NCBI GenBank assembly: GCA_023014335.1
Contig: JAECYW010000012.1
Location: forward strand, 1,736,001 to 1,800,000
Direction: 5' to 3'
DNA: 64,000 nucleotides
Source: Galerina marginata
Lineage: Eukaryota > Basidiomycota > Agaricomycetes > Agaricales > Galerinaceae
Positions 24,951 through 35,780 of this stretch are shown in pieces. Position numbers and translations under genes: made by a program. Within the stretch, counting starts at the first letter, position 1; each line of letters starts with the position of its first letter. A model generated the notes under the pieces. That model saw nothing but the letters and a program-made list of their open reading frames with translations. It had not been told where the DNA came from and made no database searches.

Positions 24951-26856
24951 ATGACAACCCTACGGTACGTTGCCCTCCACTTCAGCTACAAATTACGTCT
25001 GACCATTATCTCTTAGAGCTTCAATCAAAAACGCTGCGCAGTCGGTCAGAACGTTTCTAACCAAGTCGTGTGTGATGTCTCATAGGAACTGTTGGACATT
25101 GCTGACCCCCTTTCATAGCACTTCGAAGTCCTCATCACCGAATGAGGGGACTACAACTCCAGGCCATCACGCCCGGAAGCGAAAGCCCGTATTTGGCCTG
25201 TTCAAGGAAAAGGAAGTCGCAACGCATCCTATCATACATGCTGTTGGGATCTTAGGCATCGTAGGCGGTCTTAAAACATTCAACTCCGGTTGGATGGTAA
25301 CGGACTACGCGGCCTGGATCTTCCTAATCTCTCTCATGCAAGGATTCCACCCTGACCGATCATCATGGCTATCTATACGGCCGGTCGACCACCTATTTCC
25401 GGGCAGTTCTGTCGTTTTTGGCGATGCTGGATGCGACCGACTGGTCCTTCCCCTCCCTCGGCTTGACAGCGGAATTAACCCCAATATATCCGCCGAAAGA
25501 TTTTCTTCGCATTGTCTGCTCTCCCTCCAGCGGATCGCGAAAAATGTCAAACACGGCGAGAAGTTGGTGGTTCTCCTAGTTGGTCACGGCCAATGCGATG
25601 TTCTCCCCGACAAAGGCCCCACATTTCATCTACAGATCACCGAAGATCCCAACGCATTGACCGGCGAAGCCTCTATCAACAAATTTATGTTAGAAAAAGC
25701 ACTCAAGAAATGTCGGGGAGAGATTGTGATCATTTGCAATTCATGCACTTCTGGTCTCCTGGCCAGTGATCGTTGGACCCTTCTCTGTTCGGCGGGTCCT
25801 CTCGAATTAGCAGAGGCGCTATCAGAGTCCCACTCTGAACACGTCAGAGGCTCGGTCTTCACCGCCTGCGCAGTGGCACAAATGGCAAGTGAGCACGGCC
25901 TGCAAGTGCCCTTACCAAGGGATGTAGAAAGGACTGACCCCACCCGGATCCCATTGCCGTCCAAACCCCCATCGCACTCCTTCAATGGCACCATCACCGA
26001 GATACCGATCCAGCCCTCAAACGTGTCGTTTGAGGACTTTGTAGCCCGTATGTTGGAGAAGGGGCTGCGCCTCGTAGAACACAATCCCAACGAATTTCAG
26101 GTTACTGGGCCGAAGGCAACGAGTAGCTGGACTGAGGTTCTGCCGATTAAATTTACAGTGGAGGTCATGGGCCAAATTGGTATCAAGGCTCACTCCTCTG
26201 ACTATCCATCAATCTATAACGCAGGTTGTCTTTCCAACCGCCGACAAGGGCAATCACTCCCCAGCCCAAATCACGGATGCCTTGCAAATAATTCATTACT
26301 TGCAACACTGGCAACAGCAATGCCAGATACTGAATATCTTCCACGTACGCCCAAGGCCAAATATGCGAGCGTTTCCGCTGAGCTACGACGGCACATTTAT
26401 GCGCCTATGCAATACGCCTTTCCACCCCAAACTGACACGGTTGGAACGAGAACCTTGTTGCTTGTGCTCAAATCCTACCATGTCCAAGATGTGGCCATGC
26501 AAGTACTCGCTAGGGAGCTGGGCTGGCGTGATGCTTCCTACAAAGTGGAGATCTTCCTTCCGCAGAAGATCGCGAACTGGAACTTCTATGAGGTCATTAA
26601 GAGTGGCATCAGAATAGACGAGCTACTCTGGTACCTCAAAGCAACCCATTTCCCATGGTACGTTAGATGCTGTGTAATTCTTCGCTTAGCTCACAGGATT
26701 ATTTGGTTTAGGTTGTGGCCCAAGCTGGACCACAACAGCGCATGGTGGTTGTGGTCGCTATGGAATGCAGCGGAGAGACCTTCAATCCCGCGCCACCAGT
26801 GGGACGAGCTTGTCAAGAAAGTGGGGTTTATGACTAAGAGCGAGGCTATTTGTTGA
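24951..26856 (+). CDS. caspase-like (clan CD) protein, 599 aa
   Basis: Exons are 24951-24964 (a 14-nt first coding exon), 25017-26657 and 26712-26856. The last intron is 54 nt, so the frame also stays open if it is retained. Two clan CD signatures are present: a hydrophobic strand followed by G-H-G (LVVLLVGHGQ, His195) and a second strand followed by the nucleophile position (IVIICNSCTSG, Cys248). The 53-residue spacing suits the caspase/metacaspase fold. No p10-like part, death-fold or NACHT domain is recognisable. The C-terminal 200 residues (Trp-rich, WWLWSLWNAAE) are unknown. Fold and dyad are inferred from motifs; protease activity is not shown. A CHAT peptidase-domain gene follows 650 bp downstream in the same direction. 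Confidence 0.65.
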
Positions 26857-27130
26857 TGACCTGTCCGAGACCTGTCAAACCATTGGAACTTGGAGGACGC
26901 TTCGGACACTGTTGTGCAATATAATTATATCATAGATCATCGAATTTGCCAGACCATTACCACCGTAATCATATGTAGATCTAGAAAACTATACTATAAT
27001 AATATAGTGTTGCAACACAGTGCCCACTACTATCGGTTTATTTTGCAATCTTGAATCACACTCCACTGTTTTGAATATGCGTCGCAGACGAATATGTAGT
27101 CTCTCGTGAATGACCTAATAACAGATGGTA
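26857..27130. other. short intergenic stretch before the broken TPR region
   Basis: An AT-rich stretch with a near-palindromic ATACTATAATAATATAG at about 26993. TPR-like sequence begins abruptly at about 27130 with nothing repeat-like upstream. Confidence 0.3.
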
Positions 27131-27511
27131 CTTCTGGCTCGAGCTCCTTTCTCCTTCCCATTATGACCAATCCACGTCCCTAATAACCTGGCGAATGCGC
27201 TGCAGACCCGCTTTGAGCAAAGTGGCCAGCAAGACGATACCAACGAGGCCATTTCGTTTTCCAGGCAAGGCCTCGAGCTCCGAGCTCCACCTCATGCTCT
27301 TCGACATCGCTCCCTCAACAATCTTGCAGTCACGATTTCAGCAAGGAGGGCAGCATGATGACCTTCACGAGGCTATTTCACTGCAAAGACAAGCGCCCGA
27401 GCTCCTCCCGCCCGACCATCCCGATCTATCTAGCTGCCTCCTTAACTTGGCACTCCTCCTTATGAGGCTCATTCACTCGCAGGTAGCGATTCCGGTCATT
27501 TAGCAGACGCA
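27131..27511 (+). pseudogene. frameshifted TPR repeats of a TPR-CHAT gene
   Basis: This stretch encodes two to three tetratricopeptide repeats of the fungal TPR-CHAT type, but in several frames. LELLSPSHYDQSTSL ends in one frame, and NNLANALQTRFEQSGQ with DDTNEAISFSRQGLEL continues one base away. The next repeat (SRFQQGGQHDDLHEAI) lacks the bases for Asn-Ala-Leu-Gln, an 11-nt loss with GC on both sides. A third slip precedes AHSLAGSDSGHLADAM. TPR units normally sit upstream of CHAT and act as the partner-binding half. No intron pattern repairs the frames, so the TPR half is damaged. Confidence 0.65.
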
Positions 27512-29374
27512 ATGTCATTATTCAATGCCGCTATGCAGCGTCCCTCCCAACCTCTTTCTCAGCAGTCTCTCATTGCAACACAATGGGCGTATCATGCAGA
27601 TCTACACCATGATGATCCGTCGGCCCTCGAAGCGAACGACGCTGCTTTGAGCATTTTACCTCGATTGGCTGCGCTCGGCCTCGATATACAATCGCGTCAT
27701 GAAGCCCTGACCGATAGGAGTGACGGGTTGGCTCGTAGGGCTGCAAAATGTGCCATTCAAGCGGGAAGGTTGGTCAAAGCAGTCGAATTTCTCGATACTG
27801 GTCGGGCTGTTTTCTGGTCTCAGCTGCTGCACCTTCGCTCTCCTCTTGATCAACTTTACAATCATGCTCCGGAACTGGCAGATAGGCTCCGCAACATTGC
27901 AACTGCACTGGAACGAGGATCTCACCGGAATACTTTTGCTGAAACTTTAGATAATCGAACAAAGATTACTTTGGAAGAAGAGACAACCCGATTGGCCAGT
28001 CTTGACCATGAATGGTCGAAAGCCGTTGAAGAGGCTCGATGTTTGGTTGGATTTGAAGATTTTTTGCGACCGAGCCGTTTATCTTCACTGCAAGCAGCTG
28101 CAGCTGAATACCCCGTGGTCATTCTTCTTTCGAACGACGATGTTAGTCATTGCCTCATCGTCAGGCCGACAAGCGTGAATTGCGTTGTCATCTCCAACCT
28201 ACCCGCGACAAAAATACGCAACCTTGTCTATACGACACACGCTGCGGCCTCAGAATCCCGAATACGGCGCTCCTCGACTGATGAATCTTCAGAGGATATA
28301 GGTGGTTTTTCTCCGGTCGTCAAAGAAGCGTTACGGGAGTGGGTTAGTCGGGAAGAGAAACGCGGAATGAGACTTGGTGATGTTATACCTTCGGACGACG
28401 TGTTCAGATCTGTTTTGAAAACCCTATGGGACGAGGTGGTAAAGCCTGTCGTTGATTTTCTTGGTCTCGAGGTTAGTCTTGAATCTGTGACCATTTTCAG
28501 ACTCACTTACGAAATTATTTTAGAAATCGGAGGACCCATCTAGGTTGCAGTGGTGCCCAACTGGCTTGTTTTCCTTCCTTCCAATCCATGCAGCCGGTTC
28601 CTACGGAGGCGAGTTAGCTATCGAATGCGCCTCCGACTATATGGTTTCTTCGTACACACCGACTATAGGATCGCTGCTCAGCCCCAATCCCACTCCTTTT
28701 TCCGAACCATTCAAAATGATGGTCGTCATCCAATCTCACGGCCTACCCTCCACGAAAACGGAACTGGCGAAAATTGAACAGTACGTACCCAAGGACTCGC
28801 TGATTGCATTAGGAATTCCTGGCAGAATCGCTTCTGTTGAAGCAGTTGCCACTCGCCTCTCCGATGTTTCCATGGTCCACTTTGCATGCCATGGAACGCA
28901 GGACCAGTCAAACCCCCTCGATAGTGGGCTCAAGCTGGAGGATGGGATGCTCCTTGTCTCGCGAATCATGAAGGAGCCTCTGCCAAATGGGTCTCTGGCA
29001 TTCCTCTCTGCCTGCGAGACAGCCATGGGAGCTGAAAAACTTCCGGACGAGGCGATGAGTTTAGCAGCGAGTTTGCTCTTTGCTGGATTCCGCCATGTCA
29101 TTGCTACGATGTGGTAAGGTTTCTACTTTGGCTTTTCGGATCGTAGTGTCTTACAAGGTTGTTATTCACATATTTTAGGGAAATCAGGGATGAAGACGGA
29201 CCTACTGTCACCGACAGTTTCTATAAGGAACTTTTCCGTGGTGCTGACGGGAAAATCACTGGACTGCCTGATACTAGTAGGTCTGCTCGAGCACTTCACG
29301 TCGCAGTCAAGAAGTTGCGGTCTGGAGATGTTCCTTTCAGCGGCTGGGTTCCATTTATACATATGGGCAAGTAA
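27512..29374 (+). CDS. CHAT domain protein (C-terminal half of a TPR-CHAT protein)
   Basis: Exons are 27512-28471, 28524-29113 and 29179-29374, 581 aa from the first in-frame ATG after the frameshifted TPR region. CHAT (caspase HetF associated with TPRs) is a clan CD peptidase domain related to separase and caspases. The catalytic pair is visible: HFACHG (His443) and LSACETA (Cys484), followed by FAGFRHVIATMW and a C-terminal GWVPFIHMGK, all at family positions. WCPTGLFSFLPIHAAG marks the start of the CHAT core, and the helical region before it matches the link between TPRs and CHAT. The CHAT half is intact and normally spliced. Whether it is expressed without its TPRs is unknown. Confidence 0.85.
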
Positions 29375-30003
29375 GGTCGCACATGTGTCAAGGTGGTTCA
29401 TCACGGTTGTGTTCAAGTACGTTTTCCTTTTCTAATTTCCATGCTTGCTGGACATCTTGAGCATGCGCCGGAGTTCCTGTAAGACACCTGTGCAAGGCGA
29501 TACAACATTAACGCGTTGCTACTACTTTCCATCTCGTACATCTTTTTTATTTCATCGTTTTGCTTGCATTTGTGTTCTTGTCCGACTGCGGGTCTCTATG
29601 TCTCGCTTGAGCCTTCGCATGATTTTTCGATCACTTTCATTAGGCCGTGTACTCCTAGATACCTATGGACTTTGCTGTAAATATTTTCTCGACTACCCTC
29701 ACTCGTCTTTCCTGGAAACAACTGAGGTGAAGCTGAAGGTTAATGTTTTCTCATTTGTATTCTTTCACTCGTTACCTTGTCTTTTGTTCTACGTAACTAA
29801 ATATGATATCTGCCGTTCTCCTCACAGAAAATTGAGGATTCTGTTCTTATGTAACAATTCAAAAATCATTGGCGTGCCCCCCGTGTTTGAACCTGCCATT
29901 CTGCCAACTATGGTGAAATGACCTCTTACCAGCTCTGTGATCACTATCTCGCTCTCCGACCCTAGGTGGTAAAGGAGATCCATTGATTTCAAAAAAAAGA
30001 TCT
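29375..30003. other. 3' flank of the CHAT gene
   Basis: About 600 nt with a chance frame (29445-29921) that has no recognisable motif. An A-rich run ends at the left end of the next inverted-repeat element. Confidence 0.35.
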
Positions 30004-30399
30004 CATCAGGAAAAGTCCATCCGTCTGGTGCTGTCTGGACTGCCTTCTCGCCGCCACCTCTCTTGCTTAATTAACATGATCTAGACACAATGCCGACCAC
30101 ATAGCTCATGCATGGGATGTTTCTCAGCAGTACATGATTGTCAAGGGAGCCGCCAGACAATGACTGTCGTTTTGTTGCGCATCCTCGTAGTACGTTGATA
30201 CTGTATGGAGCACATACCTGGCTTGTGAAGGGGTCAGTTCTGGCGGCATAATAAAATCTGGCGCCAGAACCAATTTCTGGCAACTAAAAGTGTTTCTAAA
30301 ATTATGCAGGTGATTATGTCGCCACACAATTTATGGCGGTCTGGAAGTGTCTGATAGGTCTGGCGCCAAACGCGCCAGACGGATGGAGTTTTCCTGATG
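30004..30399. mobile_element. 396-bp TIR element with repeated CTGGCG motif
   Basis: The left end (30004-30031) and the right end (30372-30399) are inverted repeats of 28 nt with two or three differences. Both start CATCAGGAAAA and end near CCGTCTGG. The interior carries many copies of CTGGCG or its complement (for example CTGGCGCCAG at 30268 and GGTCTGGCGCC near 30360), like the subterminal transposase-binding repeats of some DNA transposons. It has no coding capacity. A target-site duplication is not evident. Confidence 0.7.
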
Positions 30400-30961
30400 C
30401 TCCTCGAGTCGCGACAGTGATATTTCCTGACCGTCAGGTACGTGAGCACCCATCTGAATGGCTAAATGTGTCATGAGCACTTACTTAGAAAGCCTCAATT
30501 GCACTACCATCTAGCTAATCCGCGAAATATCTGAGATAAGGCTGCTTGTACCCTTGACACTCGTGCCCACCCGCGCTCCCTCCGCCAGCGACTCTTCGCC
30601 TCTTCCTTCCCGTCCTTGGCCTTGCTCGAGGATTTTATGGACTTGTGGCTTTTGTCGCACAAGTGACCCTGTTCGCCAGTTTCGAATTTCAGCATTCGCC
30701 GTGAGGTTCCTTGCATTAATGTGCAACAAGTACGCCAGTACTAAGACGCACGGGTAGGCATACTTTTTCTACTATGTACAATGAATTGTGAGGTATGTGA
30801 ACTGCATGAGATAAAGGCAGGGCATGGGTGTATGGTTGTATAGCTGAAATGCGTCGAAGTGGAAAAGGAGGGTGGCATGAGAGCGCCATGTAGGTCGGGT
30901 ACTGGTAGTTATGGTTTGAGAGAGGGATAGAAATAAAAATAGAAGAGTCCTGTGGGCCAGT
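30400..30961. other. intergenic / probable LINE 3' untranslated region
   Basis: The part nearest 30961 lies just beyond the stop codon of the minus-strand LINE fragment and may be its 3' untranslated region. No poly-A tail boundary was seen, and no gene. Confidence 0.3.
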
Positions 30962-31330
30962 TTAGGGTTCAGAGTCGTCCTCGGACTCCTTGTCCTCTGG
31001 TTCATCGTCGAAGTTTGGTATCTTCCGTTCGTCGGGTGGGCGTCCAAGGAGGGTGAAGGCGCCACTTTGTTGGAGGAACGCGATTAAAGCCTGCATTCCC
31101 TCCTCCGTGCCCAGTATTATGGGGAGGAATCCGTCCTGCAAGATTTTGTGGAGGTGGTTGCGGTGCGCAGTAAATTTTGTGCAGTGGATTAAGGTGTGTT
31201 TGCGCGTTTGGTATTCCTCTCCGCACAGGCAGTCCTCGTCTTGGTCGGGGAAGAAACGGCGGCGAAATTCACCTGTGTAAGCGTGATCGGTCCTGCATTG
31301 GATTAGCCTGCCGACTCGAGGACGCTCCTG
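30962..31330 (-). mobile_element. 5'-truncated non-LTR retrotransposon (LINE ORF2 end)
   Basis: The minus strand encodes about 120 residues ending at the stop 30962-30964. It begins RLIQCRTDHAYTGEF, followed by a zinc-knuckle-like DEDCLCGEEYQTRKHTLIHC (C-x-C-x7-H-x4-C), then LGTEEGMQALIAFLQQSGAF and an acidic tail. This is the typical C-terminal end of fungal LINE ORF2, after the RNase H domain. Upstream of about 31330 the similarity stops, so the copy is truncated at its 5' end, as most LINE insertions are. It cannot be active. Confidence 0.75.
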
Positions 31331-31934
31331 AGGTCGGTTTTCCTTCGGTGAATTGGATAAGGCTATTCTCTACTGCCATTCGCACTATCTAAAGATCAGG
31401 AGGTCAAGGAATCGAGAAATGATAGGCTGCATTTGGAAGGGCATGAACCAGGTCAGATAATTTTGTAAATGTAGTTGCGGAAACACCTACCAAGGGTCAT
31501 CGTTTACCGTCGTAGTGGCACCAGATGACGCGCCTGTCAGTCCTCAACATGGTCTATCAACGAGCCACTGGCAAATGGCTAAGAGCAGCGGAACACTGAA
31601 GCTGGCAAATTCTGCGAAACCAAGCACCGGAAACATACCGGTACACCCGGCACAATAGTTCCCATGTGACATGCCGGGTCATTGTGGCGAGTTTTACCGT
31701 TTCTGGATATCTCTCAAGTACCTTGTTCCAGCTTCAGACCTGGGACCAGAGGCTTACTTGTTTGATTCCTTGAAGAGGCAAAGACACTATTGCATTGTAC
31801 TGTGGATAAATTGTTGATAGGACAGGGAAGGAGGAATAAAACAAAGCCGGCGTGGCCGACCGTGAATTGCCGAATAAGGGATGTGAGGAAATTTGAGCCG
31901 GGGTGACGAAGAGAGTAGAGTTCTCCCTCCTGCC
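31331..31934. other. promoter side of the NST1 gene
   Basis: 600 nt between the LINE fragment and the NST1 start. No gene or repeat recognised. Confidence 0.35.
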
Positions 31935-34900
31935 ATGCCCGTACCGCGAACGAATGCGCCTACAGGCCCGCCACTGCCCCCATCCTCAGTCTCCATCGGC
32001 AAAAAACCAATGAACTACCCGCCGTCCCAGCAGCAGCCCCCCGCTCAGCAGCAGCAGCCCAAGAGCGCACGCGCAGCGTCAAAGGCACCCGTATACAACC
32101 AGCAGCAGCAACAGCAGCAGCAGAATCGCCACCCATCGCCTCCGACGTCGAATTCTGGCGTGGGGGGCAAGGCGAGGGCGTCCGCGGGTGCAGCTGGCGC
32201 CCAGGCGACGGGCTCGGGGCCCACTGCGGCGCAGAAGGGCAAAGCCAGCGCAAACAAGATATGGAGCACCAGCACGACCGAGGAGCGTGAGCGTATCAAG
32301 GACTTCTGGCTCGGGCTCGGCGAGCAGGAGCGTAGGAACCTCGTCAAGATCGAGAAGGACACTGTGCTCCGCAAAATGAAGGACCAGCAGAAACACTCGT
32401 GCTCTTGTGCAGTCTGTGGCAGGAAGCGGTTCGTATCTTTTTTTTCTTTTACTATCTGTACTTTTTTTTTTCTGTTTTGCTTGCACCACGTCAGTCACCA
32501 GTTGCTGACCACGTCTTCTCCCTTGTTTCCATGTTTTGCCTTTATCTCTTGATCTCAATCTGATCTTCCGACGATCATTCCTCATACGGCACAGGAATGC
32601 AATAGAGGACGAGCTCGAGGTACTGTACGATGCTTATTACGAGGAGCTAGAACAGTACGCAAATTACCAGCAGCGCTACGTCTCCTCCGGCGGCACCATC
32701 CCTCCTCCCCCTGGCCCTGGCCCGTTTCCCGGTAGCGTGGAGCTCGACAAGAACGGCGCAGTGGTCTCCCCCACCCCCGTCAACCCCAAGCGGGCAAGAG
32801 CGGTGAAACAGCAGCTTCAACAGCAGCAACAACAACGTGGCCCCCCGCCGCAAGCCCTCCTGCCCCCGGTGACCAATGGCCGGAAACAACAGCATCCCCA
32901 CCCGCACCCACACCATCACCCACCGCCCGGAAAGGAAAGTGAGTTCGAGGAGGACGAGCAAGAGGAAGAGGACTATGACGGGGACGAATACGAGGAGGAA
33001 GAGGAGGAGGAGGAAGAGGAGCCGGAGGAAGAGGAGGAAGAAGAAGAGGACGAGGAAGAAGAGGACGAGGACGAGGCCCAACAGCCGCCGCAGGTCGGCC
33101 GTCGCGGGACGAACGACCTCACCCCCAAAGGCCAAACTGTGCCAGCTGCTCGAAGAGGAGCACAACCAGCACCCACCGCCGGGCGTCGGACGGCGCCGAG
33201 CAAAGGACGGGACGGGCTGTTCAACATCGGCAGCAGTCTAACCGTGACCGGTGAGTACTCTTTGTGCTTTTTTGGAAGCACAGCCTGATTAATCTTATTT
33301 TTCAAGGGCCAGGCAATATTCTCACCGTTGCGGACGATCTGCTCAAGAACGACGGGCAGAAGTTCTTGGAGATGATGGAACAACTTGCTGAGCGACGTAT
33401 GCAGCGCGAGGAGGAGGCGGCTGCGGATGTGGAGGACGAGAGTGACGAGGAGAGCGACGAGGAGAGGGAAGGGAGCGAAGGGGATGAGGAAGGAGAGGAC
33501 GACGGTGCTGCTAGTGATGATGATGACGACGACGATGAAGACGAGGATGACGAGGAGGTATGACTTATATCTAACTCTTATTCTCGTATTTATTATTGAC
33601 AATGACTTTTTATTTCAGATCATGACAGAGGAGCAGAAAATGGAAGAAGGCAAACGCATGTTTTCCATTTTCGCCGCGCGGATGTTCGAGCAGCGGGTGC
33701 TACAAGCCTACCGGGAAAAGGTGGCCCAGGAACGCCAGCTGCAGCTCCTGCGCGAGCTCGACGAGGAGGACAAGTCTACCCGCGACCGTGAGATGAAGAA
33801 GCAAAACCAGAACCAAAAGAAGAAGGACAAGAAGCGGTCAGTGTTATTTTTATCCCTTCAATTCAATTCCGGTGCTGATCTTCATTTTCGGTTATTCTGC
33901 ACAGGCAGCAGAAGCTGGCAAAGGAGGAAGAAAAGGCGGCCAAGACTGCTGAGAAAGCGGCGGAGGAGGCGGCGGTCAAGGCCAAGCAGGCTGCGCTGGA
34001 GGAGGATAATCGCAAAAAGCGAGAGGAGGAGCGGCAGAGGCGTGAAGCTGCGAAGAAGGCTGCAGAGGAGGAGCGTGCGCGCAAAGAGGAGGAGAAGCGG
34101 AAACGCCAGCAGGAGGAGCGCGAGCGCGAGCTGGAGCGGGAAAGGAAGAAGAAGGAAAAAGAGGAGAGACTAAGGAAGGAACGGGAGGACAGGGAAAGGA
34201 AGGCCAAGGAAGAGAGGGAGGCCAAGTTGGCCAAGGAGAAAGAGGAAAAGGCTGAGCGGGAACGGGTCGAGAAGGAGAAGAGGGAGGAGAGGGAAAAGGC
34301 TGAGAAGGCTGAGAAGGAAAAGAGGCTGGCCAAAGAGAAGGAGGAAAAGGCAGAGAGGGAGGCCAAGGACAAGCTTGCTGCTCAACAACGGGCGGCTGCC
34401 ATTGCCCAGGCGCAGGCGAATAGCGTCAAGGCTCCTGTTCGTTCCAATGCAGCTGCCTCGTCGTCGACGTCGTCTCTGCCTACTTCTGCCAAGGCCAATC
34501 CAGCCACAGTCGCCAACTCTGTTCCGCCTCGGTCTCCCAATCCTGCTATTAGCATCAACGGTGCTGCTTCCAAGAAGGTCGTCAACAATAAGCATGTGGC
34601 TCCGCTGTCTGTTACCTCTCCTCCTGGTGCCGTCGCACAGGTCGCTCGTCCTCAGCAGCCTCTATCCCAACCGACTCCACAACCTCAACAACAGCAGCCC
34701 CAGCAGCAGCCGAACATGTCCCGTCCTCCTCACCTCCCGCTAACACCTCTCAATGCGCAGATGCCTTCCCACCTCCCGCCGCCCCCACAATCGGCCATGA
34801 TGTACGGACACCCACAAGGACCCGTCATGCTCCCACCGCCGGCCCTCTCCCCGCGCGTGGGCTCTTTCCCGCCGATGCAGTACCCCTACGGCGCGCCGAA

Positions 34901-35780
34901 CATGCAGCACCAGCACCATCAACATCAGCACCACCCGCCCGGTACGCCGCTCACGCCGAACATCGCGCGGGGCTTCACCGGCCCTCCGTTTGATCCGGGC
35001 TTCAACCGCGGGATGCCCATCGGCGTCGGGGTGCCCATTGGTGGTGGTGTTGGCATGGGCGTCGGGGCCCACCCACCCCCGCCCGCCCCGATTGGCCCGC
35101 CGAAGGCGAAGACCCCACTCGCGTCGACGTCGGCGCCTGGGGGACCGTCTATGCTTGCGCCGGGGCAGGGACGGCGACCGTCTATCGCTATGCTCAATTC
35201 CCAGCAGAACGACGCCTCGGGCTCGGCTTCGGGGCCTGGCCCGATAACCCGCCCTATTGCGCCTATTGCCCGACCCACTGCGACGAACTCGAGCACAGGC
35301 GAAGGCGCGAGCTCCGGCTCCGGGTCGCCCAACCGCCGCTCGCCCAGCCCGAAGGGCGTGCTTGGGTCCTCGGCCCTCGCTGCGGACGACGACGAGGTGT
35401 TGTCGGCCACAGGACCACGGAGAGGCGCAGCGCCCATCGGGTCCATGGGGATGGTAGGCCTGCCTACACCCGTCGGCGCCGTTGGGCAGTCCTGGGGCCC
35501 CGCGAGCCCGAGGACGGCGATGAGCCCCTCGCCATGGGGTCCGCCCGGTTTCTCACCGTCGCCTGCTCGCGCCATTCCAGCCTCGATCGGGACCAACCAT
35601 CTGACGCATGGGCTGCATCCCGGTGTGTCGCCGATTGGGAGCGGGTCGCTGTGGTCCAACACCCCTGGGACTGGGAATGGAGACAGCTGGCACCCGCAGA
35701 GCGCGGGCGGGTTTTTCCCTGGTCAGGCGTACATGAACCACGGCGCTGCAGCGTCTTCTGCGCCGCATGCTGGGTCTTGA
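31935..35780 (+). CDS. NST1: stress response protein NST1
   Basis: A five-exon gene for 1164 aa: 31935-32428, 32595-33250, 33307-33557, 33619-33836, 33905-35780. NST1 in yeast affects salt tolerance and mRNA-processing links; its biochemical role is poorly known. Visible order: a Gln-rich low-complexity start; the conserved block with [20 protein letters not shown] and the cysteine pair [28 protein letters not shown]; a long Glu-rich acidic run in exon 2; [20 protein letters not shown]; an acidic run in exon 3; the [19 protein letters not shown] block; a charged Glu/Lys/Arg coiled coil of about 180 residues (33.9-34.4 kb); then a Pro/Gln/Ala/Gly-rich disordered C-terminus. Large antisense frames here are composition shadows. 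The start is the first ATG in the open frame and is not certain. Confidence 0.93.

Noticed and set aside
32079..32585. Antisense frames opposite the NST1 start and acidic runs
   Set aside because: Products are runs of Leu or Ser mirrored from GAG/CAG repeats; no domain.
34925..35662. 245-codon antisense frame in NST1
   Set aside because: Antisense to the Pro/Gly/Ala-rich NST1 tail. Long open frames are expected there from base composition.
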